The translations under genes were made by a program, and so were the position numbers. A DNA stretch of 64,000 nt, taken from positions 14,401,038-14,465,037 of the forward strand of contig CM030845.1 of assembly GCA_018105865.1 (NCBI GenBank), written 5' to 3'. This document shows, in pieces, positions 48,811-59,540 of this stretch. Each line of letters begins with the position of its first letter. Position 1 is the first letter of the stretch. The notes below the pieces were generated by a model. The model did not search any database and had not been told where the DNA came from. It saw only the letters and a program-made list of their open reading frames with translations. Source of the stretch: Metaphire vulgaris (taxonomy: Eukaryota; Annelida; Clitellata; Crassiclitellata; Megascolecidae).

Positions 48811-49545
48811 ATGGCGACCAGATCGAACATTCCTCTGCCGGAGAAACTGTATCTGAATGCGGCGAACTTATGTGTGGAGTTCCGTCGATTCCAGGGCCAA
48901 TGGAAAAATTATTGTATCGCTGCGAAAGTGTCTGGAGAAACTGCAGAAGTTCAGGCTGCGACTCTGCTAGCCTGCATTGGATCCGACGCATACGTCACTT
49001 TTGAGTCGATGACGTTGACTGAGGAGCAACGGAAGAGTACGACTGACATTCTAGAGGCCTTCGAACGGTACTGCGTTGGCGAGTTGAATGAGGTCTACGA
49101 GAGATACTTGTTCAACACCAGGAAACAGAGTCCTGGTGAATCGTTCGATGTATTCGCTGCAGATTTGCGACGCCTCGTCAGCTCGTGTGGATTCGGTGCA
49201 GCGGAGTCTTCCATGATTCGCGACCGTATTGTCCTTGGGATCCACGACGATGTAACCCGCCGGAAACTGCTTGGGACGCAAGGACTCGACCTTCAAAAGG
49301 CCATCGACGTCTGCAAGGCACAAGAGGCGACCGCCCGCCAATTCAAAGCCATCACGGAGACGGGAGCAGTCAACGCTTTGCGTCGCGACCCTCCGCCTCG
49401 CCGTGATCACAGTCAGCATCGTCGTCAGCACGATGTTGCGAAAGAAGGGAATCGTCGACACGAAACCCGAGATCAAAGGCATCCGAGTCAAAACCGGAAT
49501 CGCCCTGCGAAAGGTACAGTTAGAGATTTTCGAGATTTTAGAGAT
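48811..49545 (+). CDS. Ty3/gypsy Gag, truncated at the deletion
   Basis: Open from the ATG 69 bases after the 5' LTR. It reads EFRRFQGQWKNYCIAAKVSG, GESFDVFAADLRRLVSSCGF and MIRDRIVLGIHDDVTRRKLL, the gag core of this lineage, then an Arg/His-rich tail (about residues 190-240). Gag would form the cytoplasmic particle. The nucleocapsid zinc knuckle expected next is absent; the frame passes the deletion junction near 49545 and ends at 49597 in out-of-frame pol sequence. A gag remnant of a related element (25650-26700) keeps the knuckle. Confidence 0.85.
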
Positions 49546-51780
49546 TCGAGTTTTCAGCACAGTGGATTGTCAAAATGCCTTCAACATGCTTCAGCTTGAC
49601 CATGAATCAAGTCTACTATGCACTTTTGACACGCGTTTTTCTCGTTTCAGATATCTACGTCTTCCTTTTGGTCTTTCAGTTTCATCGGAAATATTTCAAG
49701 CACGAATACATGCAGCACTTTCTGGACTGAAAGGGATTTTCTGCATTGCCGATGACATTCTTATAACTGGTTCTGGCAACACGCAGAAAGAAGCAATGCA
49801 GGACCACGATGCCAATTTAATTGCTCTTTTTCAGAGATGTCGAGAGAAGGGAGTTAAATTGAACAGAGAAAAGATGAAACTTCATCGAGATTGCATCACT
49901 TTTATGGGCCATGACTTAACGAAAGACGGAATAAAGCCTTCCGCCTCAAAAATCGAAGCCATTGAAAACTTCGCGCAACCAGAAGATAAAACTGCACTTC
50001 AGCGTCTTCTCGGAATGGCCAACTATCTAGCAAGATACTGCCCTCACTACAGTGACGTCACGTCGGTGCTTCGTGAGCTTTTGAAGTCCGACTCGCACTT
50101 CAGATGGGATGAACGTCACACTGAAGCCTTCGAGAAATTGAAAGGTATGTTAAAATCTGCGCCTGTTTTAGCCTATTTTAATGACAAGAAGGACTTGCTT
50201 GTTCAGTGCGACAGCTCTCAAAAAGGCGTAGGAGCCCTTCTCCTTCAGCAAAATCGTGTAGTGGAGTATGCTAGCCGTGCATTAACAGACGCTGAAAAAG
50301 GATGGAGCCAACTGGAAAAAGAATGTCTATCAATATGTTTTGCCATGGAGAAATTTCATTACTACACATATGCCAGAAAAGTAAAAGTTCAAAATGATTT
50401 ATTGAGTATATTCAAAAAGTCTCTCTCTTCTGCGCCAAAAAGGCTCCAGCGCCTGTTGTTAAAGCTACAAAGATACGATTTTGAAATGGAATACGTTGCT
50501 GGCCGAGATTTAATTTTGGCAGACGCCCTCAGCCGATCTTACATTGCCAGAGGCACTCCGCAGGAGTTCAGTGAAGAAATTGCTTTCATAGAGACAGCAG
50601 ATGCGGAGCAAGAAGCAGAAACTCGATTAATAACATCTCCGTCTACTCTGAAACTCATCACAGACGCGACATCCGATCCGAGCTACATCCGCCTGAAAGA
50701 ACAGATTTATCGAGGCTGGCCCGACTCGCCGAAGGGGCTGTCAGCCGACGTTCGACCTTTTGCGACCTTTGGAGATGAATTATCGGTTTGTCGAGGTCTC
50801 GTCTATAAAGGACATCGTCTTGTCGTACCAGCACCGGCGAGACAGGAAATTCTAAACCGTCTACACTCGTCTCATATTGGAGTAAACAGTTGTCTACGTC
50901 GAGCGAGGGAGGTGGTTTTCTGGCCAAATTTGACCTGTGAACTCCGAGAGAAAGTTCTGAAATGTCACATCTGCAATACATTCAGAGACTTGCCTCCAAA
51001 AGAACCACTGTCACCCATCCCCCACCGTCTCGACAGTGGGAAAGAATAGCAGTCGATATTTTCGCATTTCAACAGCGAGAATATTTAATTTCAACAGACT
51101 TCCTCAGTGGATTCTTCGAAATAGACAGGTTACCATCGAAGTCGGTGAGCAACATAATTTACTGTTTAAAACAACATTTTGCAAGATATGGTATCCATCA
51201 TTTTTGCATAGTGATAACAGCCCATTTAACTCAATGGAATTTAAGAAATTCGCAGACAAATACGAGTTTCAACATGTTTTAAGTTCGCCAATGCATAGCC
51301 AGGGAATGGCAAAACAGAGTCAGCAGTTAAAATGGCTAAGAAGCTGATGAAGAAAGCTTTAGAGGAAAATTTAGACCCCTACATTTCCTTAATGGAGTGG
51401 ATAAATTGTCCTTCCGAGAGATTGGGTCTAAGCCCCGCGCAAATTATGTTTGGGCGTCGAACGCGCACAAAATTGCCTATCAGCAGTAAACTACTGGATA
51501 CTCCTTCTGCTGCCAAGGTCCAACAGGCATTAGAACGATCAAAATTGAAGCAAGCCGCTTACTACGATAAAAATGCGCACAACCGACGGAAGCTACAGAA
51601 GGGAGACAATTGTCGCGTAAAGGTACGACCGACCGACGACCACTGGAAGAAAGCGGAAGTTACAGACGTCCTTCCACATCGATCGTATCAACTTCGGCTG
51701 GACGACGGATCACTCAAACGAAGAAGCTCCCGGCATGTCAGGTTCTCCTTGGAACCCCCTGTCATTTTCCAGGAGGAAAG
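49546..51780 (+). pseudogene. Ty3/gypsy Pol: half RT, RNase H, integrase
   Basis: The frame joins at RVFSTVDCQNAFNMLQLD, which holds the first RT aspartate. It continues LRLPFGLSVSSEIFQARIH, FCIADDILITG (catalytic DD; IADD instead of YIDD) and RLLGMANYLARYCPHYS. RNase H: LLVQCDSSQKGVGALL, LEKECLSICFAMEKF and ADALSR, with NDLLSIF where TDHKPL is usual. Integrase zinc domain: HSSHIG and CHICNTFRD. A stop at 51047-51049 and a frameshift near 51205 break the core: AVDIFAF (first Asp), SDNSPFNSMEFKKFADKY (second Asp), then GMAKQS where G.AER is usual, so the third catalytic Glu is Lys. The C-terminal domain follows to 51780. Protease and RT fingers are deleted. Confidence 0.9.
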
Positions 51781-51797
51781 TGAAGGACAAGGACAAT

Positions 51798-52446
51798 GTG
51801 ATTCACACCTGTTACTATCAGCTACGCAGGATCCTGGGAGATTCGCCGCTACCTGCCATTACAGGACGTGATTAAACTGGTTCGATCCCTCATTCTATCA
51901 CGAGTGGATTATTGTAACAGTATCTTACTCGGACTTCCTGTCAGCCAGCTAAACCGTCTTCAGATGGTGCTAAATGTTTCAGCACGTCTGATCTTCGGCG
52001 CTAGGTGGAATGAGCATGTGACACCGCTATTACGAGACAAACTTCACTGGCTCCGGATTCCGGAGCGTATAGCCTTTAAACGTTGCTGGTTTACATTTAG
52101 GACGTTAAATGACCCTTTCTGCCCCGAGTACTTAACGGCTCTGGTCTGTAAGCCCAAGTCGTCTGATCGGCGCTCGCAGCTTCGATCAAGCAGCCGTTCT
52201 CAATTGGTGGTTCCACCCCGTCTACGACAGCAAAATTTGGGGATCGGTCTGTTTCAAGAGGCAACCCTTTGCTTTGGAACTCCCTGCCGGCGGACGTGAC
52301 TAGGGTGACATCTCCTGAACTGTTCACTAGGAACCTTAAAACATATTTATTTAATATCTCCTATTAGGGACATTTGTAAAGCGCTCTTGACTTTAGCCTT
52401 CGCTATGCGTATTGCGCTATATGAAATTGTCAGAATTAATAATAAT
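51798..52446 (+). pseudogene. CR1-group LINE family A, 5'-truncated, inside gypsy
   Basis: Reads SLILSRVDYCNSILLGLPVS, LQMVLNVSARLIFGARWNEH, LLRDKLHWLRIPERIAFKRC and TLNDPFCPEYLTALV, then in a second frame NLLWNSLP-like and LKTYLFN. The 3' UTR has gtaaagcgctcttgacttta and ends tcagaattaataataataat, a short AAT tail. Gypsy coding sequence resumes just after. It is the best preserved family A copy. Confidence 0.88.
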
Positions 52447-52460
52447 AATGACAACCATCA

Positions 52461-52673
52461 ATGAAAAGAGAAGAAGACAGCCGTTCGAGACCACCGTACA
52501 AATCACTGGTGCATGAAGATCAACACTCCACCAGCGCTGCGAATGAACCAACATCTGATACAACTGAGGCAATCCCAGCGCCACCTAGGGAACAACAAAT
52601 AACTACTAGAGGAGCTGAACCATATAAGACTAGATCTGGCCGTACAGTCAGAAAGCCATCTAGATATCAATAG
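52461..52673 (+). pseudogene. C-terminal tail of gypsy Pol
   Basis: Downstream of the LINE the frame reads KREEDSRSRPPYKSLVHEDQ and ends YKTRSGRTVRKPSRYQ*. An SGR..R.P.RY string before the stop is typical of the end of Ty3/gypsy Pol. It was continuous with 51780 before the LINE landed. Confidence 0.75.
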
Positions 52674-52770
52674 TTAACATTTTAAATTTCTGTTTTAGAT
52701 GACTGATAAAGTTTTAACAGAACTGCTATAAAATATTAATTTTCTTAATTAGATAATGAGCCTAATTAAT

Positions 52771-52779
52771 GGGAAGAGA
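52771..52779 (+). other. Polypurine tract
   Basis: gggaagaga directly precedes the 3' LTR, the expected plus-strand priming site. Confidence 0.75.
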
Positions 52780-53000
52780 TGTGGCGTGATTGGACACTTA
52801 CAAGCCACGCCTCAACCAATAGCGTAGCTGCTATAGTCTTACATTATATATTCTATAGAGTAGTTAGTTTCAGGTCAGTCGCTCTCACACAGTCGAAGAC
52901 TCTCACTCCGTTGCGTCCTGGATACGAACATTAATAATTAATATATGAAGTTATAATACATCTGTGTTGATCATAGTTATAGGCGATAGGAAACGCCACA
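52780..53000 (+). repeat. 3' LTR (221 bp)
   Basis: Almost identical to the 5' LTR, with the same TGTGGCG/CGCCACA ends. Confidence 0.95.
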
Positions 53001-53005
53001 CCAAC

Positions 53006-53566
53006 TTCCGTACAACATAAGCAAATAGTTTCAACATGACGAACTGGACGCATATTTGGATATGAAATTCTTATTCTTACAAGTATATCCACTGACATAG
53101 GCGCTGCATAAACAAGTAAACGGTTCTATGGTTTTCTTCTCCCTTAAGAGCATTGGAACTACAGATTTAAGAGATTTATATTTTCCATTTGCCCATTTTC
53201 TTAACGCCCTAAAATGAGGCATGAATATGCCGCAAGGCATCCAGTTCAATGATTACTCAAGACATAATGATTACTCACAAACAAGAAGAGGAGGCGCAAA
53301 TTCAGTCCTATGACTAACTATTTAACGCTCACCCTTGCACTTTTGGATTCAGCAGGTAAAAAAATAATGCAACGGGATACAAGGAAGATTTTTCAATGTT
53401 GACCTGTGTAAACGTTTAAAATTTTCTCATAATAGCTACACTTCTATAATTTTATCACAACCAGATTTCTTAAACAAATATAGAAATCTCTATTTATAAA
53501 GTGTATTTTGAATGGAGTTCGATAGTTTAAAAATGTATCGATGTATTTGTATTTGGCTTTTCATTT
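53006..53566. other. 3' flank of the receptor gene
   Basis: AT-rich and without recognised motifs. It would be the 3' UTR and flank of the minus-strand receptor gene. I saw no clear AATAAA in the first 100 bases after the stop. Confidence 0.4.
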
Positions 53567-54025
53567 TCACAACACATCGTCAACTTCCTGGAAACTTGGT
53601 GACAAAAATATAACAAGTGTTGTTCCGATTAGATAAAATGAGAAAATCCAAAAGCAAAGACGATCAATAACCATTGCGGCAAACTTCCAATCATTAGTTT
53701 CTTCGATGCTATCGTTTTCTTCCTTCATTTTCTTTGTCATTAGTCTTAATTCATTCAGAATCGTTAGCAACTCTCCACGAATACTCAACATCCCTCGATT
53801 ACCATGATCGAAACAACGCGCGGCAGGCTTCGTTATCGGAATGTCGTTTATTGCAATAGCGTTGTCAACGTCCTTGACATTCGCGATGAGGCTGACTGAT
53901 GGAGGAGTCTTTGCTTCCAAGTCACGCATACGCGCTTTACAAAGCAAAAATTTTCTGGAGAGATCACGTCCTGGTCTGGATATGCGCAAAGCCCATGCTA
54001 GCCATTCACATATTATCTTTTTAAC
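53567..54025 (-). CDS. Nicotinic-receptor-like Cys-loop channel, last exon (loop, MA helix, TM4)
   Basis: 152 residues on the minus strand, from 54025 to the stop at 53567. They start VKKIICEWLAWALRISRPG, the sequence that follows TM3 in nicotinic receptors, run through a short cytoplasmic loop, then ELRLMTKKMKEENDSIEETN (MA helix), DWKFAAMVIDRLCFWIFSFY and IGTTLVIFLS (TM4). The acceptor is tgtag just before GTTAAAAAG, and the phase (0) fits the exon at 54646-54755. The product is a plasma-membrane ligand-gated ion-channel subunit. The subunit type cannot be told because the ligand-binding domain and TM1-TM2 were not found. No stops or frameshifts. Confidence 0.88.
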   Translation of the reverse strand, partial: VKKIICEWLAWALRISRPGRDLSRKFLLCKARMRDLEAKTPPSVSLIANVKDVDNAIAINDIPITKPAARCFDHGNRGMLSIRGELLTILNELRLMTKKMKEENDSIEETNDWKFAAMVIDRLCFWIFSFYLIGTTLVIFLSPSFQEVDDVL

Positions 54026-54645
54026 CTACAGCAGAATCGCCACTTAAAGAATTTTCTCAGCATATCTGCATTTTTACAAATTTCATCAAGTGCACTTTTA
54101 CAATATGCCAGCTTTATCTAACTAACAAAGGAACGTTGACAAAATAGAAAAGTGCAATAATCCAAATAGTTGAATACAAATGTAGACGTCCTAGTAACCT
54201 ATTTAATCAAGTCTGACAAAAATGCTCTACTATTAAATATGATTAGAAGCGAAGTTCATATAAAACTTATAAAAGTAAAAAAATCAAATTACTGCAACAA
54301 AGGAACAATTGAAAAGATTAAAGAACAATTTTGATTTATCCGCATTTATTGATGATACTAATAGCACACGCCAAAAACACGCCAAGTATGAATAGCACAG
54401 GAAAACTACGGCGAAGTTTATCCGTCAGGTGACTCAGGTCTAATTAAATAATAAAATACCTAATCCTGAAACTACGTAAAACTCTGACCGTTTTATCCAA
54501 TTTATTCATAGATTACTTTAAATTATTGATGTCTTCGACGTCAAGCTAACTAACATGACTATTTAAGTAAAAGTAAGTAAAATCTCGTTAATTATTTAAT
54601 TAATTATTTAATATTTATTCGAATTAACTTGATATTTATACCAAC

Positions 54646-54755
54646 CCAAATTGGCATTTCATACATTTCAGGAGTTCGATGATGAAAGTTCAGAACAACA
54701 ACCGTTGTTATTACTGAGATTGTGCACATAATCATTACACAGGCAAAATAAACAC
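54646..54755 (-). CDS. Nicotinic-receptor-like channel, TM3 exon
   Basis: 110 bases on the minus strand reading VYFACVMIMCTISVITTVVV, then LNFHHRTPEMYEMPIW: TM3 followed by the LN.HHRTP..HEMP.W signature of nicotinic receptors. The acceptor is atttttcag; the exon begins with two bases that complete a Gly codon (PLIG|G in the family). The donor is GTTGGT after TGG, a weak but in-frame GT that joins exactly to VKKIICEW. A GTATAA donor 4 bases on would give a stop after splicing. Confidence 0.88.
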
Positions 54756-54839
54756 CTGAAAAATATGACACTGTTCAAAACAAATAACTTTCAGACCATT
54801 CAGGGTTTCGAAAACTTTTTGCTCCAAGGAGCTACTTCG

Positions 54840-54895
54840 GTGCTGCTTTGAAAGCGCTATAGAAATTAACGAGATTTTATTTACTTGAATGCTGC
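54840..54895 (+). pseudogene. LINE family B 3' tail fragment
   Basis: ggtgctgctttgaaagcgct then atagaaattaacgagatttt and atttactt match the 3' UTR end of family B. It is about 55 bp, in the intron upstream of the TM3 exon. Confidence 0.6.
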
Positions 54896-55430
54896 GTTGC
54901 CATGTGTGTGGCCATTACCGGTAAAACAAAAGCGACAGAAAATGAAAATCATGCAATGCTAACGAATAACAAAGCGACTCTATCAACTCAGTATTAATTT
55001 TAAATTTTATTTACAAACATATCTTGTCATGTGTTATGTAAAATTTCTTTTAAATTAGAAATTTCTCACCACACGGGGTAAACAACATGGGATGGCAAAC
55101 CGCACAACGCGCTGATCAAAATAGCCCACAGGTAGACCAAATCGATGTAATTTTTACATCAAATTTACTCTTTTAATTTATAAATAATAATATAATAATA
55201 TCAGGATCTATTTACTTTTGTTAAAGCTTGCAAAAAAATGCCGGATATCACTGGTCAACAAATTTTATGCAAGTTTTTGTTTCCTCTATTTTAGTGAAAC
55301 TAAAGATTTTGACTTGAAAACACAGATATGTAATTAGAATTTCTGATCACGTAAGGTTTTTAAGAAATCGACAATTTAGCATTTAGTATTGTAACGTCTT
55401 CTGCAGCAGATTTGTAACGTTTTCAGATTT
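54896..55430. other. Intronic stretch, one weak candidate exon
   Basis: Mostly AT-rich. Near 55165-55085 the minus strand reads IDLVYLWAILISALCGLPSH, hydrophobic and followed by a gt, but without a matching acceptor I trust. TM1-TM2 of the receptor were not found here. Confidence 0.25.
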
Positions 55431-55437
55431 CAACTTT

Positions 55438-56745
55438 TCAACATAGTTTGGCGCCTTGTAATTGCCCAGAATCGTTAGCAACAACATCCCTGAATGTCCA
55501 GGCAACATGCTCGGCACCCTGCAGAAGGCCCTCAAAGTGACTGTCCTTGAGCATCTCTAGAATCTGTGGGCCAACAAAAACGCCTTCTTTTATTTTAGCA
55601 TCACTGGTGTTGTCAACCTCTGTCGTAAGTATGAAAGGCTTCACTTTCTTTGTTCATTGCTTTGACAAAGTTTTTCATTAACCCAAGTTTGATGTGCAAA
55701 GGTGGGAATAAATTTCTTCTCAACGAGAGGATCATGTTTAACGTTATTCTGTCCTGGAACCAAGTCCCAAAGCCCAGGTGGCCAGACCTTTCTCACATAA
55801 TGTATCTTAACTTGGCTGTCCCACTCGCAAAGAAAAGCAGTATTTTGGTGTAGCCTAGCTGCAGACCGAGTAGAATTGCAACAACTTTCAGATCTCCACA
55901 TATATTCCAGTTGTATCTAACTATTCTATGTGTTTTGACAAAAGCTGAAAAGTGCAATATGTTTCCTTCATGTAAGTTGAATACAAATGGGTACTGAAGA
56001 GTATGAATTGCCATTGTGCAGCAAAACAGCCTTTAAACTTAACAAGTCAACAAAAATTGCCATTCGGATGGATTATGATTAGAGTTCATAAAAACTTATA
56101 AAAGCAAAAAAATCCATCAACTTCAATGCAAAAAAGTAAGACTGTCGAAATTTTGAAGAATCGAGTCAAGTCTTATGCCGTTTATTGAAATACTGAAATT
56201 TTTGTACCTGGAGAAAGATTCCATCCTTGAATAGATCAAAGCAACTGCTTGATTTTTTGACAAATCTAAGTCTCTGACAGATCATTGAGCTCTGCCTGAG
56301 AAATCAAAAATAGGAATGCTGGAACTCGATGGCTCAAACTCTGACCTTTTTAATCATCAACTATCTGCAACATTTCATCTGTCTCTGCAAATCCTCGTCC
56401 TCCAGTGTCCAAAACTCAAGGGTTTGGAACAGGAAGACTTTCGTGTGGCACTGGTCTCATTGCCGAGGCAAGGTTAGGATAATTAATTACTTAATATTCT
56501 TTGGAGAAAAACCTGAACATTTCATACAGAAATAGCAATCCGTTGCATGATTATTCTGCTCCCTCCATATCATTGGTAAGGCGGATGGCATGGATGGACG
56601 TTATTACCTGAGATTGCCAAATCATTAGACTGGTAGCACAAGATGAACAACATATATGACACTGTTCCCAAATAACTTTGGCCTGGTCGCCAATTTTGCA
56701 TCCAAAGTATAACTCATATCCTTTCTTTATGATTGCTGTCATAAA
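55438..56745 (-). pseudogene. Unnamed repetitive gene family (transposon-derived)
   Basis: On the minus strand, in order: ELYFGCKIGDQAK and CCSSCATSLMIWQS (cysteine-rich, 56730-56620), NICGDLKVVAILLGLQLGYT, FLCEWDSQVKIHYVRKVWP, LVPGQNNVKHDPLVEKK and AKIKEGVFVGPQILEMLKDS, then FEGLLQGAEHVAW. I know this order from a high-copy family predicted as 'uncharacterized' genes in many arthropod, cnidarian and other invertebrate genomes, usually transposon-like. I cannot name its superfamily. At least four frame breaks. It lies in the presumed receptor intron. Confidence 0.6.
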
Positions 56746-56989
56746 TTAACTTCTGATTTCAACGTAAACTCTCCAATGCTGCAGAACGTGTCACTGCTAT
56801 TGCGACATCGACGCGACATTTCAAAAACTTTAATTAAATTAGTTAAATCATTCAATTCACAGCCTAACTAAAAAGTATATCTCATCAAATAGAAAGACTC
56901 TATTAACTCAGTGCTGCTTAATTTATAAATTTTAACCATACAAAATACATATCTTGTCATGTAGTCTTGAAAAAGGTTTGGGCGCGTCT

Positions 56990-57300
56990 GGAAATTATAC
57001 TAATTTTCAAAATCCATGTAGTTAAAGCCAGCATGTATATTACTTCTGTTATGGCGGTCACAAAGATTGATGCAAAATACCCATAACTCAGATAACTCTC
57101 AAAACCACGATTTTAAAATTTTATAATTTTAAAATTTTAAATCAATTTTTAAAAAAAACTTACGTGGTATAAAAATTTCAAAATTATTCCTGTAATCAGC
57201 ATGACAAAATTACCTGGAACAAGGTAGATTGCAAAAAATGCCTTGGACCAGTGTATTCTTTTATAGGCATAATTTGCACGATTTAGGAGTTTTTTGTTAC
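56990..57300 (-). other. Two weak candidate exons with membrane segments
   Basis: Minus strand 57297-57161 reads RIHWSKAFFAIYLVPGNFVM, then LITGIILKFLYHV before a good GTAAGT donor. Minus strand 57107-57005 reads YLSYGYFASIFVTAITEVIY, then MLALTTWILKI before a gtataat. Both are hydrophobic and open. I do not recognise the protein, and neither matches receptor TM1 or TM2 convincingly. They may be real host exons or chance. Confidence 0.3.
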
Positions 57301-57960
57301 GAAGCCTACTGACACACCCTGCTGATGTGCTGAGCTACCGTCAGATTTTCATCCAACAGAACACCTCGATTTTGTACAACTTTAGAACGCAAGATTTAAA
57401 TCGAACCAACGTTGCTTTATCTATCTGTAACCTATGCCCTAGGCAGATTAGTTCAGTTTTATGGAATTGAGTTTGAGCCTATTCCTGTCTAACCACCCTT
57501 CTACGTCCCTTATGCAGGCTTGCAGTGCTTCGGCCGCATCTTTTACTTCGGTGAGATAGTGGCTGAGATGCAGTTGAATGTCGTCCGCATATTAGTGCGT
57601 ATTGAGCTCGCTAATGAATATAATGAACAACAGAGGTCCAAGGATCGATCCTTGCGGAACTCCAAAGCTATGCTACTTTCTATAGGCTGGATACTGATCC
57701 ACCATAGTGCACACGCACAGTCCTATCTGTTAGATTTGATTTGAACCATCCAAGTACAACTCCCCGTACCCCCCGGCCCTTTGTTCTAATCTGTGCATGA
57801 GTATTCCGTTGTCCACTGTATCGAAAGCGGCAGACATATCGAGCAATACCAGTGTAGTCACCTTCCCTTTGTCCGCCGCATCGAATACAACCGAGAGAAT
57901 AAGCAATAGGGCCGTTTCAGTTGAGTCATATCAGACTTAATTTGACCCGCCACTACACGC
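57300..57960 (-). pseudogene. CR1-group LINE RT fragment
   Basis: Minus strand reads TLVLLDMSAAFDTVDN (first catalytic Asp), GVPQGSILGPLLFIIF, YADDIQLHLSH (catalytic DD), LDRNRLKLNS and LLDENLTVAQHISRVCQ, with frameshifts and stops. Both ends are truncated. Confidence 0.8.
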
Positions 57961-58166
57961 TCACTGGTCTTCGAGATAAACGTAAAGTTAGAAATTGGTC
58001 TATAGGCTAGTTGGAGGCGACTCCTGGGTCAAGACTTTTATTAATATGAGGAAAACGAATTAATTAATTAATTAAACAAACATCTGTTTCAAGAAGACTA
58101 TGGACATGGAAGAACCCAGAAATGTAAAGAATCAAATTGCTTATATATAAATAAAAAAATTCATAA

Positions 58167-58510
58167 ATGCAATGAAACAGTCAAAAGCAGGCCAGGAACA
58201 GACTGCAACAATTATTCACACACCACAAATTACCAATACATCCATAAAATTAAAGTCAGCTCAAAAAAGATAAATGAGAGCAGGAAAGACGTGACAGAAA
58301 CGACAGAATAATGTGAAAATTTGGTACGAAACAGTTTACAAGTAACTAGAGGGAAACGAAGACTGGAGGCAATATGGGAGGACTTTAAAACAGCAATACT
58401 ACACAAGTATTGGTCAAAAGATTCATAAATGCAAAGAAACAGTCAAAAGCAGGTCAGGAACAGACTGCAACAATTAATCACACACCACAAATTACCAACA
58501 CATCCGTAAA
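58167..58510. repeat. Direct repeat of about 85 bp, 261 bp apart
   Basis: aaacagtcaaaagcaggcca...aattaccaatacatcc (58167-58250) recurs at 58428-58510 with about six differences. Between the copies an ataatgtgaaaatttggtacg stretch looks like RTE coding debris. Confidence 0.65.
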
Positions 58511-58619
58511 ATAAAAATGGAAGGATCTTAGACTAAATCTAAAATGTTATTTTAATTGAAGAATTCCTACTGGAATACTTAAGTTCTATTCTATTGGAAA
58601 GACTAGAATGGTACAGTAA

Positions 58620-59498
58620 AAATCTTCTTTTGTCAACTACAGACAGCTCAATAAGAAAATAAAAGAGGAACGTAAGAAGGCAACGGAAACAGAACTAGAG
58701 TCACAGAGGAATAAAAGGAATATGTACGACAAGATAAAAGAATTAATAGGAAAATAGGCCAAATACAGATAGCACAACAAAAAGAAAGAGGACCTATACT
58801 ACGATTAAAGAAGGGCTAAAGCTATAATGAGGAATAAATGAGGCTTCCGAAAACACAAGAAGAAATAACTCCGGTATACCATATTATAATGACTCCCATA
58901 TAATAATAACTCCCCCATCATTATATATATATATAATAATGACTCCCCCATCATTATGGCTCACCAGAAGAAGTAGGCCTATCTCAACTAAATTCCATTT
59001 CAAATGTTAGGCCTAATTATTTACCAAGTGAGGCAATTTTTAACATTGATCATTTTCTTAAAGTAAACGCAAAATCCTTGAAACATCGTGAAATGTCAAC
59101 ATTCATGTAATGTACATAGCTATGCATATTTTAAATGTTAGTAGAGATCACAAATATAATTCTATTTTCGTCAGTTTCGGTTTTCGTCTTTTAAATTTCT
59201 TCGCAGATTTAGAAAATGGATGCATAAATTGCATATTGCCTTGCTACAAGCACAACTTGAGATGCTGGCGCTTTTTCTCTATGTCAAATTCAGATAATGG
59301 ATCGCCATCCTCCACTAGAAATTCGACAGCTGTTGCAATGGCGTGGCAACCGCAGTCCACAGTCCACACCATCTACCTGCTGCTGAGTTGGCAAAATATA
59401 TATACTGACAGGATATTGTTGCTGGCCAATGTAGCATACCTTTGATTCAGTTGTGTTGCTTCTGAGAAACTAAGGGAGTTATTATAATATAGAAAGAG

Positions 59499-59540
<42 letters not shown>

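Larger units (their letters stand above)
48523..53000 (+). mobile_element. Complete Ty3/gypsy LTR retrotransposon, internal deletion, 5-bp TSD
   Basis: LTRs at 48523-48741 and 52780-53000, primer site, gag, RT-RNase H-integrase and polypurine tract in canonical order, flanked by exact ccaac (48518-48522, 53001-53005). Protease and the first half of RT are missing, and a family A LINE (51798-52446) is inserted near the end of pol. The RT-RNase H-integrase order is that of Ty3/gypsy. No envelope gene. Confidence 0.95.
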
